Origin: an uncultured Campylobacter sp. | GTDB taxonomy: Bacteria > Campylobacterota > Campylobacteria > Campylobacterales > Campylobacteraceae | Length of the DNA stretch: 15,811 nt | Assembly: GCA_905373295.1 (NCBI GenBank) | Contig: CAJPSJ010000010.1 | Coordinates: forward strand, 1-15,811 | Reading direction: 5' to 3' | In this document: in pieces, positions 1 to 8,997 of the stretch | How the letters are laid out: each line of letters starts with the position of its first letter | Position numbering within the stretch: position 1 is the stretch's first letter | The notes under the pieces: model-generated | What the model was told of the DNA's origin: nothing | The model's database searches: none | The model's input: the letters and a program-made list of their open reading frames with translations, nothing else | Made by a program: the position numbers and the translations under genes

Positions 1-43
1 TATCATTCATATTATGCCTTGTAGCGGAATTTGAAAGGGCAAT

Positions 44-1381
44 ATTAGCAAAATCGGCTTCATCCTCGCAGTCGCAGGCAGTGCCGTAGGGCTCGGCAAC
101 GCGTGGAAATTCCCCACTTTAGTAGGCACCAACGGCGGCAGCGCATTTATCTTGCTATATCTTTTGCTGACGCTTTTGGTTAGCTTCGTGATTTTTTTAG
201 CCGAGATCGCCATCGGCAGGCTAAGCGAAAGTGATCCGGTGCGCGCATTTGAAAAGCTCGCACCCTCATACAAAGGCGCATGGAAATACGCGGGATTTTT
301 TATGATTAGTGCGCTTTTGATCTATGCTTTTTACAGCGTCGTAATGGGTTGGATCCTAAAATACGTGGTCTCAAGCGCTTTTTATCTGCCAAAAAGTATA
401 GATGAAAGCGGCGCAGCGTTTAACGCACTTTTAGGTAGCGACTTTTTAAGCGTGGCGGTGTGCTTTACCATAGCGTCGGCGTTTTGCTTTTTCATCGTAT
501 CTAAAGGTGTCAAAAGCGGCATCGAGCGGCTTAATGTCTGGATGATGCCCGCGCTATTTATTTTGCTGGTTTTGATGCTAATTTACGCCGCGAGTTTCGA
601 TGGATTCGGACGTAGCGCAAAATTCTTGCTAGTGCCTGATTTCTCCAAGCTTAATAAAGATAGCGTTCTTTCGGCGCTAGGACTTGCGTTTTTTACGCTT
701 TCGCTTGGCGTTACTACGATTATGACCTATGCTGCAAGCCTGCCTGCGCGCACTAATATCCTAACCTCAAGCATAAATATCGTCTGCATTAATATTCTAA
801 TCGGCGTGATGATGGGACTTATCGTCTTTACTTTCATCTTTGAATTCGGCGGCGATCCCAAAGCGCAAGGTCCGGGGCTCGTGTTCGTCTCGCTGGTGGT
901 GCTTTTTTCAAAGCTCGGTGCGATCGGAAACATCCTAGCCTTTTTATTTTTCACCTCGCTGTTATTCGCGGCGATTACTTCTGCAATTTCGATGCTGGAG
1001 CCTGCGATTTATTATCTCGTAAACTCCCGCAAACTAAGCCGAAAGCGCGCTTCACTTTTAGTTTTTGCCGTGACGTATGTTTTAGGGATATGCTGCATTT
1101 TGGGTTATTACGGGGGCACGAGCGAGTATTTTAGCCTAGGCGGCAAGAGCTTTTTTGACGTGCTTGATTACCTGACCTCGAATATTCTGATGCCTCTTAG
1201 CGGCATAATCGTGGCGATTTTCGTAGGATTCGTGATCAAAAAACGAGCCGTCGAAATTCTACTGCGTCCATATATGGGACGAATGGGCTTTAAGCTGTGG
1301 TATTTCGTGCTATTGCGCTTCGTGGCGCCAGTCGCGATCATAGTGATAGCACTCAATCAGCTAAAAATTTTAAATTTTTAA
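44..1381 (+). CDS. Sodium-dependent transporter, SNF/NSS family, first of two tandem copies; 5' end abnormal
   Basis: Inner-membrane protein of the neurotransmitter:sodium symporter family, expected to couple Na+ entry to uptake of an amino acid or similar solute; the substrate is unknown. The frame encodes the family signature GSAVGLGNAWKFP in the first membrane helix (about 65-115), then KSGIERLNVWMMP and about ten more hydrophobic segments. Because the Na+-site helix lies before the first in-frame ATG (152), translation should begin upstream. However, the frame is open only back to 35, with TGA at 32-34, and holds no ATG, GTG or TTG before the signature. ATT at 44-46, behind an AAAGGG-like sequence, is the only near-start codon. 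A one-base frameshift from a TTG at 31-33 (then AAA GGG CAA TAT, extra T at 46) would also restore a normal N-terminus. It may be a pseudogene. It resembles the gene at 1887 throughout but is more AT-rich. Confidence 0.75.
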   Translation: MSKIGFILAVAGSAVGLGNAWKFPTLVGTNGGSAFILLYLLLTLLVSFVIFLAEIAIGRLSESDPVRAFEKLAPSYKGAWKYAGFFMISALLIYAFYSVVMGWILKYVVSSAFYLPKSIDESGAAFNALLGSDFLSVAVCFTIASAFCFFIVSKGVKSGIERLNVWMMPALFILLVLMLIYAASFDGFGRSAKFLLVPDFSKLNKDSVLSALGLAFFTLSLGVTTIMTYAASLPARTNILTSSINIVCINILIGVMMGLIVFTFIFEFGGDPKAQGPGLVFVSLVVLFSKLGAIGNILAFLFFTSLLFAAITSAISMLEPAIYYLVNSRKLSRKRASLLVFAVTYVLGICCILGYYGGTSEYFSLGGKSFFDVLDYLTSNILMPLSGIIVAIFVGFVIKKRAVEILLRPYMGRMGFKLWYFVLLRFVAPVAIIVIALNQLKILNF

Positions 1382-1412
1382 AATTTGCAAAGCGGATGGA
1401 TAACATGGAAGT

Positions 1413-1510
1413 TAAAATTTGGCGCTAAAGCAGTCCAAAAGCAACGCGCCAAATTTCATAGCGAACTTGCCGCGATCCGTGAGCCTTGCAGCGATAGTTT
1501 AAAATTTTGT
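1413..1510. repeat. Diverged direct repeat, copy A
   Basis: This segment of the spacer between the two transporter genes recurs at 1766-1848. Both copies share AAATTT, GGCGC-like sequence, AAGC(A/G)GTCCAAAA, CGCGCC, then AATTTCATAGCGAACTTGC and GCGATAGTTT in the same order. Copy A has about 19 extra bases after the CTTGC block. It is not a protein-coding match that I can recognise. Confidence 0.7.
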
Positions 1511-1765
1511 GTTTAGATGGAGGAAAGTCAAAGTATGTAGCGACAATCAACTTTCGGCGCGATCGTGCTAACCCGCATGGCGATCGGTGCGCGCGACAAA
1601 GGCGTCGTGGCGCAGCCGCGTCTAATCACGCTGTGGAATTTTAAAATTCTAAACCGAGACGGTTGGTGCGCAGCCGCCACGATAGTTTATGACGCGACCT
1701 ACGCAATCTGCTGCGGAAGCGGCGCATAAAATTTTGTGGTGACCCGCGCGACATCGCGCTTGGAA

Positions 1766-1848
1766 TTTTAAAATTTAGCGCCGAAGCGGTCCAAAAATAG
1801 CGCGCCAATTTCATAGCGAACTTGCGGCGATAGTTTGGAATTTTAAAA
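1766..1848. repeat. Diverged direct repeat, copy B
   Basis: Second copy of the repeat at 1413-1510, lying about 40 bases before the second transporter gene. The longest identical run is AATTTCATAGCGAACTTGC. It runs into a 16-base perfect palindrome (GGAATTTTAAAATTCC, 1837-1852). The 14-base core GAATTTTAAAATTC also occurs at 1636-1649 between the repeats. The remaining spacer (1511-1765) holds no gene I can support. Confidence 0.7.
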
Positions 1849-1886
1849 TTCCGCGGCTTTAAAATTTAAAAATCATCGGAGCGAAA

Positions 1887-3230
1887 ATGAACGATAAATT
1901 TAGCAAAATCGGCTTCATACTTGCCGTCGCAGGCGGCGCGGTGGGGCTTGGCAACGCATGGAAATTCCCCACCCTCGTGGGTCAAAACGGCGGCAGCGCC
2001 TTCGTGCTTTTATACCTCGCGCTCACGCTGGGCGTGGGCTTTAGCATATTTTTAGCCGAGATGGCGCTGGGCAGGCTAAGCGGGAGGGATCTACCGAGCG
2101 CGTACGAGACGCTTGCACCGCGCGGCGGACGCAAATGGCGCGCGGGAGGCGTTTTCATCGCGGGCGGCATGCTGGTGCTGTCCTTTTACCTCGTCATCCT
2201 CGGCTGGGTGATCCGCTACATCTTTTTGGGCTTTTCTCCGCTGCCCGCAACCGCCGAGGAAGCGGGTGCCGTCTTTGACGATCTCATCTCGCATTCGCTA
2301 GCCACGAGCCTAGGCTTTTACGCACTTGCGCTCGTGCTGACGCTCTCCGTCGTCGCGCGCGGCATTAAAAGCGGTATCGAGCGACTAAACGTCGTGATGA
2401 TGCCGCTTCTTTTCGTGCTGCTGCTTGCGATGCTTGCGTATGCGTGCACGATGCAGGGCTTCGGCGCGGCGGCGAAATTTCTTTTCTACCCCGACTTCGG
2501 CAAAATCACCGTTAGCTCCGTCCTCTCCGCGCTCGGGCTCGCGCTCTTTACCCTATGCGTGGGCGTCGGCTGTATCGCAGCATACGCGGCATCGCTTAGC
2601 GAGGGGGTGCGGCTGGTGCGAAGCTCGGTAAACATCGTATTTATCAACATCGCGATCGGACTGATGATGGGGCTCATCGTCTTTACTTTCATCTTCGAAT
2701 TTCGCGCCGACCCCGCGCAGGGTGCGGGGCTTGTGTTCGTCTCGCTCACTACGATGTTTGCAAAAATGGGACTAGCGGGGCAGGTGCTTGAAGTCGCGTT
2801 TTTCGTCTCGCTCTTTTTCGCGGGGATCACGAGCGCGGTTTCGATGATCGAGCCCTTCGTCTTCTATCTAATCGGTAGGTTTAAAATTTCGCGCCTGCGC
2901 GCAGTCTGCATCTCGGGGTGCGTCATAGCGGTGCTAGGCGCATGCTCGCTGCTATCGATGCACGCGGATTATGCGAGCAAGTTTAAGCTTTTCGGCGCGA
3001 GCTTTTTTGACTGCTTGGATTTCGTAAGCTCAAACGTCATGCTGCCCCTCGGCGCGCTAACCTCGGCGATATTCGTGGGCTTTGTTATGGACGCGCAGCG
3101 CCTGCGCGGGCTTTTTGGTGCCGATATGGGCAAGCTGGGATTTAAAATTTGGTACTTTTCGCTGCGCTTCGTAGCGCCCGTCGCGATCGTGATCATAATG
3201 GCAAATCTGCTGTTTTTCAGTGGAAAATAA
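1887..3230 (+). CDS. Sodium-dependent transporter, SNF/NSS family, second tandem copy
   Basis: Complete 447-residue integral membrane transporter of the neurotransmitter:sodium symporter family (LeuT fold), expected to import an amino acid or related solute with Na+. Visible features are the helix-1 Na+/substrate motif GGAVGLGNAWKFP (residues 16-28, with K where many members have R), KSGIERLNVVMMP (161-173), and about 11-12 hydrophobic segments. The length is usual for bacterial members. ATG at 1887 follows a GGAGCG ribosome binding site and gives a standard N-terminus (MNDKFSKIGF). It is paralogous to the gene ending at 1381, with shared blocks such as LMMGLIVFTFIFEF near 2660-2705, but clearly more GC-rich. 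The pair probably arose by duplication or by acquisition of a relative. Substrate cannot be read from sequence. Confidence 0.93.
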   Translation: MNDKFSKIGFILAVAGGAVGLGNAWKFPTLVGQNGGSAFVLLYLALTLGVGFSIFLAEMALGRLSGRDLPSAYETLAPRGGRKWRAGGVFIAGGMLVLSFYLVILGWVIRYIFLGFSPLPATAEEAGAVFDDLISHSLATSLGFYALALVLTLSVVARGIKSGIERLNVVMMPLLFVLLLAMLAYACTMQGFGAAAKFLFYPDFGKITVSSVLSALGLALFTLCVGVGCIAAYAASLSEGVRLVRSSVNIVFINIAIGLMMGLIVFTFIFEFRADPAQGAGLVFVSLTTMFAKMGLAGQVLEVAFFVSLFFAGITSAVSMIEPFVFYLIGRFKISRLRAVCISGCVIAVLGACSLLSMHADYASKFKLFGASFFDCLDFVSSNVMLPLGALTSAIFVGFVMDAQRLRGLFGADMGKLGFKIWYFSLRFVAPVAIVIIMANLLFFSGK

Positions 3231-4265
3231 AAGCGAACGGAATAGATAGGAGCGAGCGAAATTTCACGCGATAAATCGCGCGGCAGATTTTCGCGGCGCG
3301 GCTACATGCCGGGGTCGCGAATGTGCGACGTTTAGGCTCGGCTAAATCGCGTGCTGCGATCCGCGAAGCGCCCGAGCAAAGGGTTTTGCGTAATGAAATT
3401 TCATACAGTAATCGTACGCAGTAAAATTTTACGCCTCGTTTCGTAACGAAAAGACCCCCCAAACGCGCCTCTAGATTTAAAATTTACGCGTTAAAATTTC
3501 ACAATCCGTGCGGTCAAGCTTAAAAGCATTAAAATTTTACTATCCGCCAGATAACGAGCGCCGAAATGTACCCCACAAATAAAATTTAGCAACAAAGGCA
3601 GAAAGTGATTTGATCGGTCCGAGCCGTTAAATTTTACTCAAAATGCCGTCCGTATGTCTCGGGCATGGCTAGCTTGCGGATCGCCGTAACAAAGTGGATA
3701 AAAAAGCGGCTTGAGCTTTAGCAAAACATATCAATAGAAAATTAAAATTTTATACGCGAGGCGATGGCGCAGAAATTTAATCGGCGCCTTAAATTTGCGC
3801 GCAAATACGCTTAATCCATAGCGCGGCTGCGATCGGCTGCGATGTCTGTCGCAAAGCGAAAAATCCAGGCGCGCCTCCTTACCAAGCTAGTGAAGGTTAT
3901 ATTTGGTGCAAGGGCATAGTCGTCCATTCTCCTACCGCGGCAGAGAAAAACAATATAGCGCATTGAATAAGTAGTGAAATAAATTTAAGCGGGCGTATTT
4001 TGCGCCACAGTATCGAAAACACTCATCAAAGCATGCGCTCTGCACGCAACTCCTACCTGGCGTAGCAAGCAGGATACGTACCCGTAAAAGGGCGGTCAAA
4101 ATTCTCGCGTCCGTAGCGCGAAATTTAAACCGACAAGCGTGCGGCGCAAAGTAGCCGCCGCGGTGGGGGCGTAACAAGGCGTCTGCTCGGGAGCGTCGCG
4201 ACGAGCTGCGACACTCGTCGCTTGCAAATTTAAAACGACTAAGCGAGCGGCAAATTTAATAAAAT
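3231..4265. other. About 1 kb without a convincing gene
   Basis: Both strands were read. Only short open stretches exist, none with a ribosome binding site plus a recognisable product. Several short patches read like protein ends. One on plus runs 3793-3966, ends ...EKNNIAH, has no start codon and begins right after a stop. Another on minus lies around 3640-3715. These may be decayed gene pieces or chance frames in GC-rich DNA. AAATTT / TAAAATTT blocks are frequent. No tRNA-like fold, IS end or array was seen. Confidence 0.6.
4198..4221. repeat. Inverted repeat downstream of rho
   Basis: Perfect 8-base arms GCGACGAG (4198-4205) and CTCGTCGC (4214-4221) around an 8-base loop, 45-68 bases beyond the rho stop codon in the direction of rho transcription. 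It could form a GC-rich RNA hairpin at the end of the operon. No run of U follows the stem, so it does not meet the intrinsic-terminator pattern. Confidence 0.4.
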
Positions 4266-5612
4266 TTAGCCGTTCATTATCGATAGCAGCTCGGTGTTGT
4301 CTTTGGTTTTTAGCATCTTGGCGTATAAAAATTTTAGCGCCTCAACGTCGTCCATCGTAGAGATCGCCGAGCGCAACGCCCAGATCTTTTGCAAATTTTC
4401 GCTGCCTTGCAAAAGCTCCTCTTTGCGCGTGCCGGACTTGGTAATGTTGATCGCGGGGTAAATTCTGCGGTCCGAGATATTACGATCGAGGATGATCTCG
4501 CTGTTGCCCGTGCCTTTGAACTCCTCGAAGATCACGTCATCCATTCGCGAGCCGGTCTCGATGAGCGCGGTAGCGACGATGGTGAGCGAGCCGCCGTTTT
4601 CGATATTTCGCGCCGCACCGAAAAAGCGCTTCGGCTTGTGCAGGGCGTTTGCGTCTACGCCGCCGCTTAGCACTTTGCCACTGCTAGGCGTGACGGTGTT
4701 GTAGGCGCGCGCAAGGCGGGTGATGCTATCGAGCAGGATGACGACGTCCTTGCCGTTTTCGACGGCGCGTTTTGCCTTTTCGATGACGAGCTCGGCGACG
4801 CGAACGTGATTGAATGCTGGCTGATCGAAGGTCGAGCTAAACACCTCTCCGCGCACGCTACGCTCCATGTCGGTTACCTCCTCCGGGCGCTCGTCGACTA
4901 ACAGCACCAAAAGCTCGACCTCGGGGTGGTTGCGCGTAATGCCGTTGGCGAGCTCTTTCATAAGCTCCGTTTTACCGCTACGCGGAGGCGCCGTGATGAG
5001 CCCGCGCTGCCCCTTGCCGATCGGGGTGAAAAGATCGAGTACGCGACCGGTAAGGCGCATAGGATCATATTCGAGCTTGAGCTTTTCGGTCGGGAAAAGC
5101 GGTGTGAGATTGTCAAATAGCGGGCGCTCTCTGGCCTCTTGGATCGATTTGTAATTAATCGCCTCGATCTTTAAGAGCGCATAGTACTTCTCCTGATCCT
5201 TCGGCTCGCGCACCTGGCCCGTGACGATGTCGCCTACGCGCAGGGCGAATTTGCGGATCTGGCTTAGGCTCACGTAGGCGTCATTGGCGCTGTCGCTTAA
5301 ATTTGAATCTATGCCGCGCAAAAAGCCGTAACCCTCGGCGGTAACCTCCAAAATCCCCGTAAAAAGTATGAAGCCGCCCTGCTTCGTCTGCATGCGTAAA
5401 ATTTCAAAAACGAGCGCTTGGCGGCGGAATTCGCGCGGGTTCTCGACGCCCAGTTCGTCTGCTATGGCGATGAGATTTTCAAGATCCATCGAGCGGAGCT
5501 CCTCGATCTGGTAGCCCTCGACGGGAACGTGCGTTTTAGCGTAAGTTTTTCTACCGTTTTGATTAGAATTTGAAACGGCGGTCTGAGCGGAATTTTGATT
5601 TGTATTTTCCAT
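4266..5612 (-). CDS. rho: Transcription termination factor Rho
   Basis: Hexameric RNA-dependent ATPase/translocase that ends transcription at Rho-dependent sites in the cytoplasm. The 448 residues show a polar N-terminal tail rich in N, Q and S (1-22). An N-terminal helical domain follows (about 34-75), then a cold-shock-like RNA-binding domain (about 80-135, [16 protein letters not shown]). The RecA-type ATPase core has Walker A APPRSGKT (208-215), [10 protein letters not shown] (237-246), Walker B VVILLD (290-295), the Q-loop region [23 protein letters not shown] (positions 314-336) and GTGNSEI (367-373). The length is normal for the family. ATG at 5612 follows AGAGGAC. It is the last gene of the minus-strand run, 61 bases after accA. 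Rho is often autoregulated, but nothing visible here proves that. Confidence 0.98.
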   Translation of the reverse strand: MENTNQNSAQTAVSNSNQNGRKTYAKTHVPVEGYQIEELRSMDLENLIAIADELGVENPREFRRQALVFEILRMQTKQGGFILFTGILEVTAEGYGFLRGIDSNLSDSANDAYVSLSQIRKFALRVGDIVTGQVREPKDQEKYYALLKIEAINYKSIQEARERPLFDNLTPLFPTEKLKLEYDPMRLTGRVLDLFTPIGKGQRGLITAPPRSGKTELMKELANGITRNHPEVELLVLLVDERPEEVTDMERSVRGEVFSSTFDQPAFNHVRVAELVIEKAKRAVENGKDVVILLDSITRLARAYNTVTPSSGKVLSGGVDANALHKPKRFFGAARNIENGGSLTIVATALIETGSRMDDVIFEEFKGTGNSEIILDRNISDRRIYPAINITKSGTRKEELLQGSENLQKIWALRSAISTMDDVEALKFLYAKMLKTKDNTELLSIMNG

Positions 5613-5673
5613 TTGTCCTCTTAGAGTGTGAAGTTATTAAATTTGGTTTTAAAAAAGTCGTGAAATTTAAAAT

Positions 5674-6612
5674 TTAGTTCTCTTTGTAAGCACCGAACCT
5701 TAAAATTTTTTGTTGTCTTCTGCTAATGAGCTCGTCTATGCTAAGATCGTCTAGCTTGTGCAGCTCGGTTAAAACATAGTTACCAAGCGCTTTTATCGCG
5801 CCGTCTTTATCTCTGTGGGCGCCCGTTTTAGGCTCTTTGATCACGTCGTCGATCAAGCCCAGCTCTTTTAGCTCCTCGGCGGTGATCTTTAACGCTTTCG
5901 TAGCGGCCTCGCTCTTGCTTGGATCGTTCCACAAAATCGCGGCACAACCCTCGGGAGAGATAACCGAAAAAATTGAGTTTTGAAGCATCGCCAGCCGATC
6001 AGCCACGCCGATCGCTAAAGCTCCGCCGCTGCCGCCCTCGCCTATAACAACGGCGATCGTAGGCGTTTTAAGATCGCTAAGCTCATATAAATTCCGCGCG
6101 ATAGCCTCACTTTGACCGCGTTCCTCGGCACCAAGTCCAGGATATGCGCCCGGAGTGTCGATCAAAAACAAAATAGGAAGGTTAAATTTCTCGGCAAGTT
6201 TTGCTACGCGTAGTGCCTTGCGATAGCCCTCCGGATGGGGCATGCCAAAATTTCGCTTCAGCTTGTTTTTAGTACCGCGACCTTTCTGCTCGGCAATCAC
6301 GACAATTTTACGGTTACCCATAATGCCCAGATAACACACGATCGACGGATCGTCCCTAAAAGCGCGGTCGCCGTGAAGCTCCCTGGCGTCCTGCAAAAGC
6401 GCGCGAATATAATCGATCGCGTAAGGGCGATCCGGATGGCGCGCAAGCTGAAGTCTTTGGTATTCGTTTAAATTCTTATAAACTTTGGAAATTTCTTTTT
6501 CGAGGTTCTTATTTAAAATTTCGACTGCGTCCTCATCGCCGCGAATTTTAGCGGCGGTGATGTCCTCGTCGATCTGCTTTATAGACTTTTCGAAGTCCAG
6601 ATAGCTAGCCAT
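5674..6612 (-). CDS. accA: Acetyl-CoA carboxylase, carboxyltransferase subunit alpha
   Basis: Alpha subunit of the carboxyltransferase half of acetyl-CoA carboxylase. With AccD it moves CO2 from carboxybiotin-AccB to acetyl-CoA, giving malonyl-CoA for fatty-acid synthesis. The 312 residues match the usual length. Seen are the N-terminal [14 protein letters not shown] helix, the crotonase-fold core with [11 protein letters not shown] (149-159), the glycine-rich oxyanion segment [10 protein letters not shown] (191-200), and [11 protein letters not shown] (218-228). The ATG (6610-6612) shares its A with the fabF stop codon (TAATG), so the two are probably translationally coupled. No accD, accB or accC is in the window, so the enzyme must be assembled from distant loci. 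Confidence 0.97.
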   Translation of the reverse strand: MASYLDFEKSIKQIDEDITAAKIRGDEDAVEILNKNLEKEISKVYKNLNEYQRLQLARHPDRPYAIDYIRALLQDARELHGDRAFRDDPSIVCYLGIMGNRKIVVIAEQKGRGTKNKLKRNFGMPHPEGYRKALRVAKLAEKFNLPILFLIDTPGAYPGLGAEERGQSEAIARNLYELSDLKTPTIAVVIGEGGSGGALAIGVADRLAMLQNSIFSVISPEGCAAILWNDPSKSEAATKALKITAEELKELGLIDDVIKEPKTGAHRDKDGAIKALGNYVLTELHKLDDLSIDELISRRQQKILRFGAYKEN

Positions 6613-7829
6613 TAATCTACTCTTTTGAAAATAAGCGATGCGTTCGTGCCGCCGAATCCAAAGTTATTGCTCATGACGCAATCGAGTTTGGCTTTTCTAG
6701 CGACGTTTGGCACATAGTCCAAATCGCAATCTGGATCTTTTGAAATTTGATTTATCGTAGGCGGTATGATACCGTTTTGCATCGCTAAAAGACTGATCGC
6801 AGCCTCTACCGCTCCGGCAGCGCCCAGGCAGTGTCCTAGCTGACCCTTGGTGGAGCTGACCGCAGGCACCTTCCCCTCGCCGAAAAGCTCTTTTAACGCC
6901 GCGGTTTCGTTTTTATCGTTTATCGCGGTGGACGTTCCGTGAGCGTTGATATAATCAATCTTCGGGCGTCCCGCCATCTCGTAGGCTTTTTTCATAGCGC
7001 GTATCGGGCCGTCTAGGCTAGGCGAAGTGATATGATAAGCATCGCCGCTAGCGCCGAATCCTACGAGCTCGCCGTAAATTTTAGCGCCGCGCGCTTTTGC
7101 GTCCCCTAGCTCTTCTAAAACCAAAGCCGCCGCGCCTTCGCCCATCACAAAGCCGTTTCGCTCCGCATCAAACGGACGCGAAGCGTGAGCGGGATCGTCA
7201 TTTCTAGCGCAAAGCGCCTTCATCGCGGCAAATCCGCCGATACCTACGGGACAAACCGCGGCCTCGGCACCCACTGCGAGCATCTTTTTCGCTTCGCCGA
7301 TCATGATAACTCTCGCAGCGTCCATAATCGCATGTGCGGAAGCCGCGCAAGCCGTAACGCTGGATAAATTCGGACCTTTTAATTTATAATATATTGAAAC
7401 AAAGCCGCCGAGCATATTTACTAACGCAGAGGGGATAAAAAACGGAGAAATTCGCCTAGGACCGCGCTGCAAGCAGGTATTGGCATTTATCTCGATATTC
7501 GGCAAACCGCCTATACCGCTAGCGGAGCTAACGCCGAATTCGTCGCTATCAAAACCGCTAAATTTAGCGTCATCCATAGCTTCACCCGCGGCTTTAAGTC
7601 CCAGCTGGATAAATCTATCCATCTTTTTTAGCTCTTTTCCATCCTCGATTATGCTCGAAGGGTCGAAACCTTTTACTTCAGCTGCAATTTGAACCGGAAA
7701 TTCGCTAGCGTCAAAGAGCGAAATTTTATCAACCCCGGTTTTTCCGTTACAGATATTTTCAAAACTGCTCTGTTTGTCAAGCCCGAGAGAGGTTATCATC
7801 CCGATGCCCGTTACTACGACTCGTTTCAA
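6612..7829 (-). CDS. fabF: 3-oxoacyl-[acyl-carrier-protein] synthase II
   Basis: Condensing enzyme of type II fatty-acid elongation; joins malonyl-ACP to acyl-ACP. The 405-residue thiolase-fold protein has the full Cys-His-His triad: C161 in [10 protein letters not shown]297 in [11 protein letters not shown] and H333 in [15 protein letters not shown], plus K328. The His-His pattern assigns it to KAS I/II rather than FabH, and the length and neighbours favour FabF over FabB. The start is TTG (7827-7829), five bases after AAGGAAG. No ATG fits this N-terminus ([10 protein letters not shown]). It lies 18 bases after acpP and overlaps accA by one base. Confidence 0.97.
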   Translation of the reverse strand: MKRVVVTGIGMITSLGLDKQSSFENICNGKTGVDKISLFDASEFPVQIAAEVKGFDPSSIIEDGKELKKMDRFIQLGLKAAGEAMDDAKFSGFDSDEFGVSSASGIGGLPNIEINANTCLQRGPRRISPFFIPSALVNMLGGFVSIYYKLKGPNLSSVTACAASAHAIMDAARVIMIGEAKKMLAVGAEAAVCPVGIGGFAAMKALCARNDDPAHASRPFDAERNGFVMGEGAAALVLEELGDAKARGAKIYGELVGFGASGDAYHITSPSLDGPIRAMKKAYEMAGRPKIDYINAHGTSTAINDKNETAALKELFGEGKVPAVSSTKGQLGHCLGAAGAVEAAISLLAMQNGIIPPTINQISKDPDCDLDYVPNVARKAKLDCVMSNNFGFGGTNASLIFKRVD

Positions 7830-7847
7830 AACCGCTTCCTTAAAATT

Positions 7848-8084
7848 TTATTTCTTAGGCAAATTTTCTATATAATCTACTACGTCTTTAATGCTTACTA
7901 ATTTTTCGGACTCGCTATCAGGGATCTCGATACCGAATTTCTCCTCTAAAGCCATTACTAGCTCAACTACGTCAAGAGAGTCCGCGCCCAAATCCTCGAT
8001 AATTTTAGAATCAAGTTTAACCTGATCCGGGCTAACGCTGAGTTGCTCTACAACTACGTCTCTTACATCTTCAAATACTGCCAT
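7848..8084 (-). CDS. acpP: Acyl carrier protein
   Basis: Small acidic protein (78 residues) that carries acyl chains on a 4'-phosphopantetheine arm. The attachment serine is S36 in the DSL motif of [17 protein letters not shown], the classic helix-II signature. It ends IENLPKK. The start ATG has a very strong ribosome binding site (AAAGGAGTG, minus strand, about 8089-8099), consistent with the high expression usual for ACP. It sits between fabG (68-base gap) and fabF (18-base gap), its direct partners. Confidence 0.98.
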   Translation of the reverse strand: MAVFEDVRDVVVEQLSVSPDQVKLDSKIIEDLGADSLDVVELVMALEEKFGIEIPDSESEKLVSIKDVVDYIENLPKK

Positions 8085-8088
8085 TTTA

Positions 8089-8125
8089 GCACTCCTTTAA
8101 AAAAATACCACGTAATTCTATAATA
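8089..8125 (-). promoter_or_regulatory. acpP leader: strong RBS and possible -10 box
   Basis: On the minus strand the fabG-acpP gap holds AT-rich sequence with TATTAT (8120-8125), a possible -10 element, then AAAGGAGTG just before the acpP ATG. An internal promoter would let acpP-fabF-accA be expressed above fabG. The -10 call rests on pattern only, and no clear -35 is seen; Campylobacter sigma-70 promoters often lack one. Confidence 0.35.
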
Positions 8126-8152
8126 TTTAACCTTAAATTCCGCTATTTAACG

Positions 8153-8896
8153 CTACATATAGAGCCCGCCGTTGATTTTAAGCGACTCTCCGGTGATGTA
8201 GCCCGCACCGTCGCTAAGCAAAAACGCAACTCCTTCGGCGACGTCGCTCGTGCTTCCGAGGCGCTTAAGCGGAATGCTCGCTTCGTAGCTTGCTTTTACA
8301 TCGTCGCTTAGCGCGTCAGTCATATCCGTAGCGATGAAACCGGGCGTTACGCAATTAAAGCGGATGCCGCGCGCCGCGCCCTCTTTTGCGAAGCTCTTAC
8401 TCATAGCGATCATTCCGCCCTTGCTCGCGCTGTAATTGACCTGCCCGGCGTTGCCCATTTCGCCGACGATCGAGGCGATGTTTACGACCGCGCCGAAGCG
8501 CTTTTTACTCATTAGTTTTAGGGCTTCGCGGCAGCCGATGAAGGCGCTGCTTAAATTTGCTTCGATCACGCCCATGAAGTCTTCCAGCTTCATTCTAAGC
8601 GCGAGCTTGTCGTTCGTGACGCCCGCGTTATTTACGAGATAGCTCAGTTCGCCGTCGCTTTGCACGATCAAGCTTAGCGCCTCGCTAAATTCCGCCTCGT
8701 TCGTCGCGTCAAATTTTATCACGGCGCCCTCTCCGCCATTTGCGCGGATATCCTCTAGTAGCGCATCGGCAGGCTCTGGGGCTGAACGATAATTGATCCA
8801 CACCTTAAGTCCGTAAGATGCCAAAGTCCTTGCGATCTGCGCGCCGATACCGCGGCTCGCGCCGGTGATTAAAACGTTCTTTCCACTAAATTTCAT
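8153..8896 (-). CDS. fabG: 3-oxoacyl-[acyl-carrier-protein] reductase
   Basis: NADPH-dependent reductase of the fatty-acid elongation cycle; reduces 3-ketoacyl-ACP to 3-hydroxyacyl-ACP. It is a 247-residue short-chain dehydrogenase with the cofactor motif TGASRGIG (11-18), NNAG (89-92), and the catalytic set N114, S142, Y155 and K159 (YSASK). The C-terminal GYITGESLKINGGLYM is typical of FabG. ATG at 8896 follows AAAGGA at five bases. It is 101 bases downstream of gpmI and 68 bases before acpP. SDR proteins are easy to confuse, but the length, ending and ACP/FabF neighbours make FabG secure. Confidence 0.97.
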   Translation of the reverse strand: MKFSGKNVLITGASRGIGAQIARTLASYGLKVWINYRSAPEPADALLEDIRANGGEGAVIKFDATNEAEFSEALSLIVQSDGELSYLVNNAGVTNDKLALRMKLEDFMGVIEANLSSAFIGCREALKLMSKKRFGAVVNIASIVGEMGNAGQVNYSASKGGMIAMSKSFAKEGAARGIRFNCVTPGFIATDMTDALSDDVKASYEASIPLKRLGSTSDVAEGVAFLLSDGAGYITGESLKINGGLYM

Positions 8897-8997
8897 ATTT
8901 TTCCTTTTATTAAAATTTTAATGCCTAGCGTAAATTTATCGAAATTTACCTAAATTTTAGCAGTTTAAATCTGCTCGCGGCTCGCGCCGTTTAAATT

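Noticed and set aside
1577..1729. 50-codon plus-strand ORF in the spacer between the transporters
   Set aside because: No ribosome binding site, no recognised motif, and it sits between repeat copies.
3217..3462. 81-codon minus-strand ORF overlapping the end of the second transporter
   Set aside because: Overlaps a secure gene on the other strand, and its composition looks like a chance frame.
3932..4177. 81-codon minus-strand ORF
   Set aside because: Arginine/cysteine-rich chance frame with no ribosome binding site or recognisable motif.
4198..4221. Intrinsic terminator for rho
   Set aside because: The stem is good but no U-run follows in either direction; kept only as an inverted repeat.
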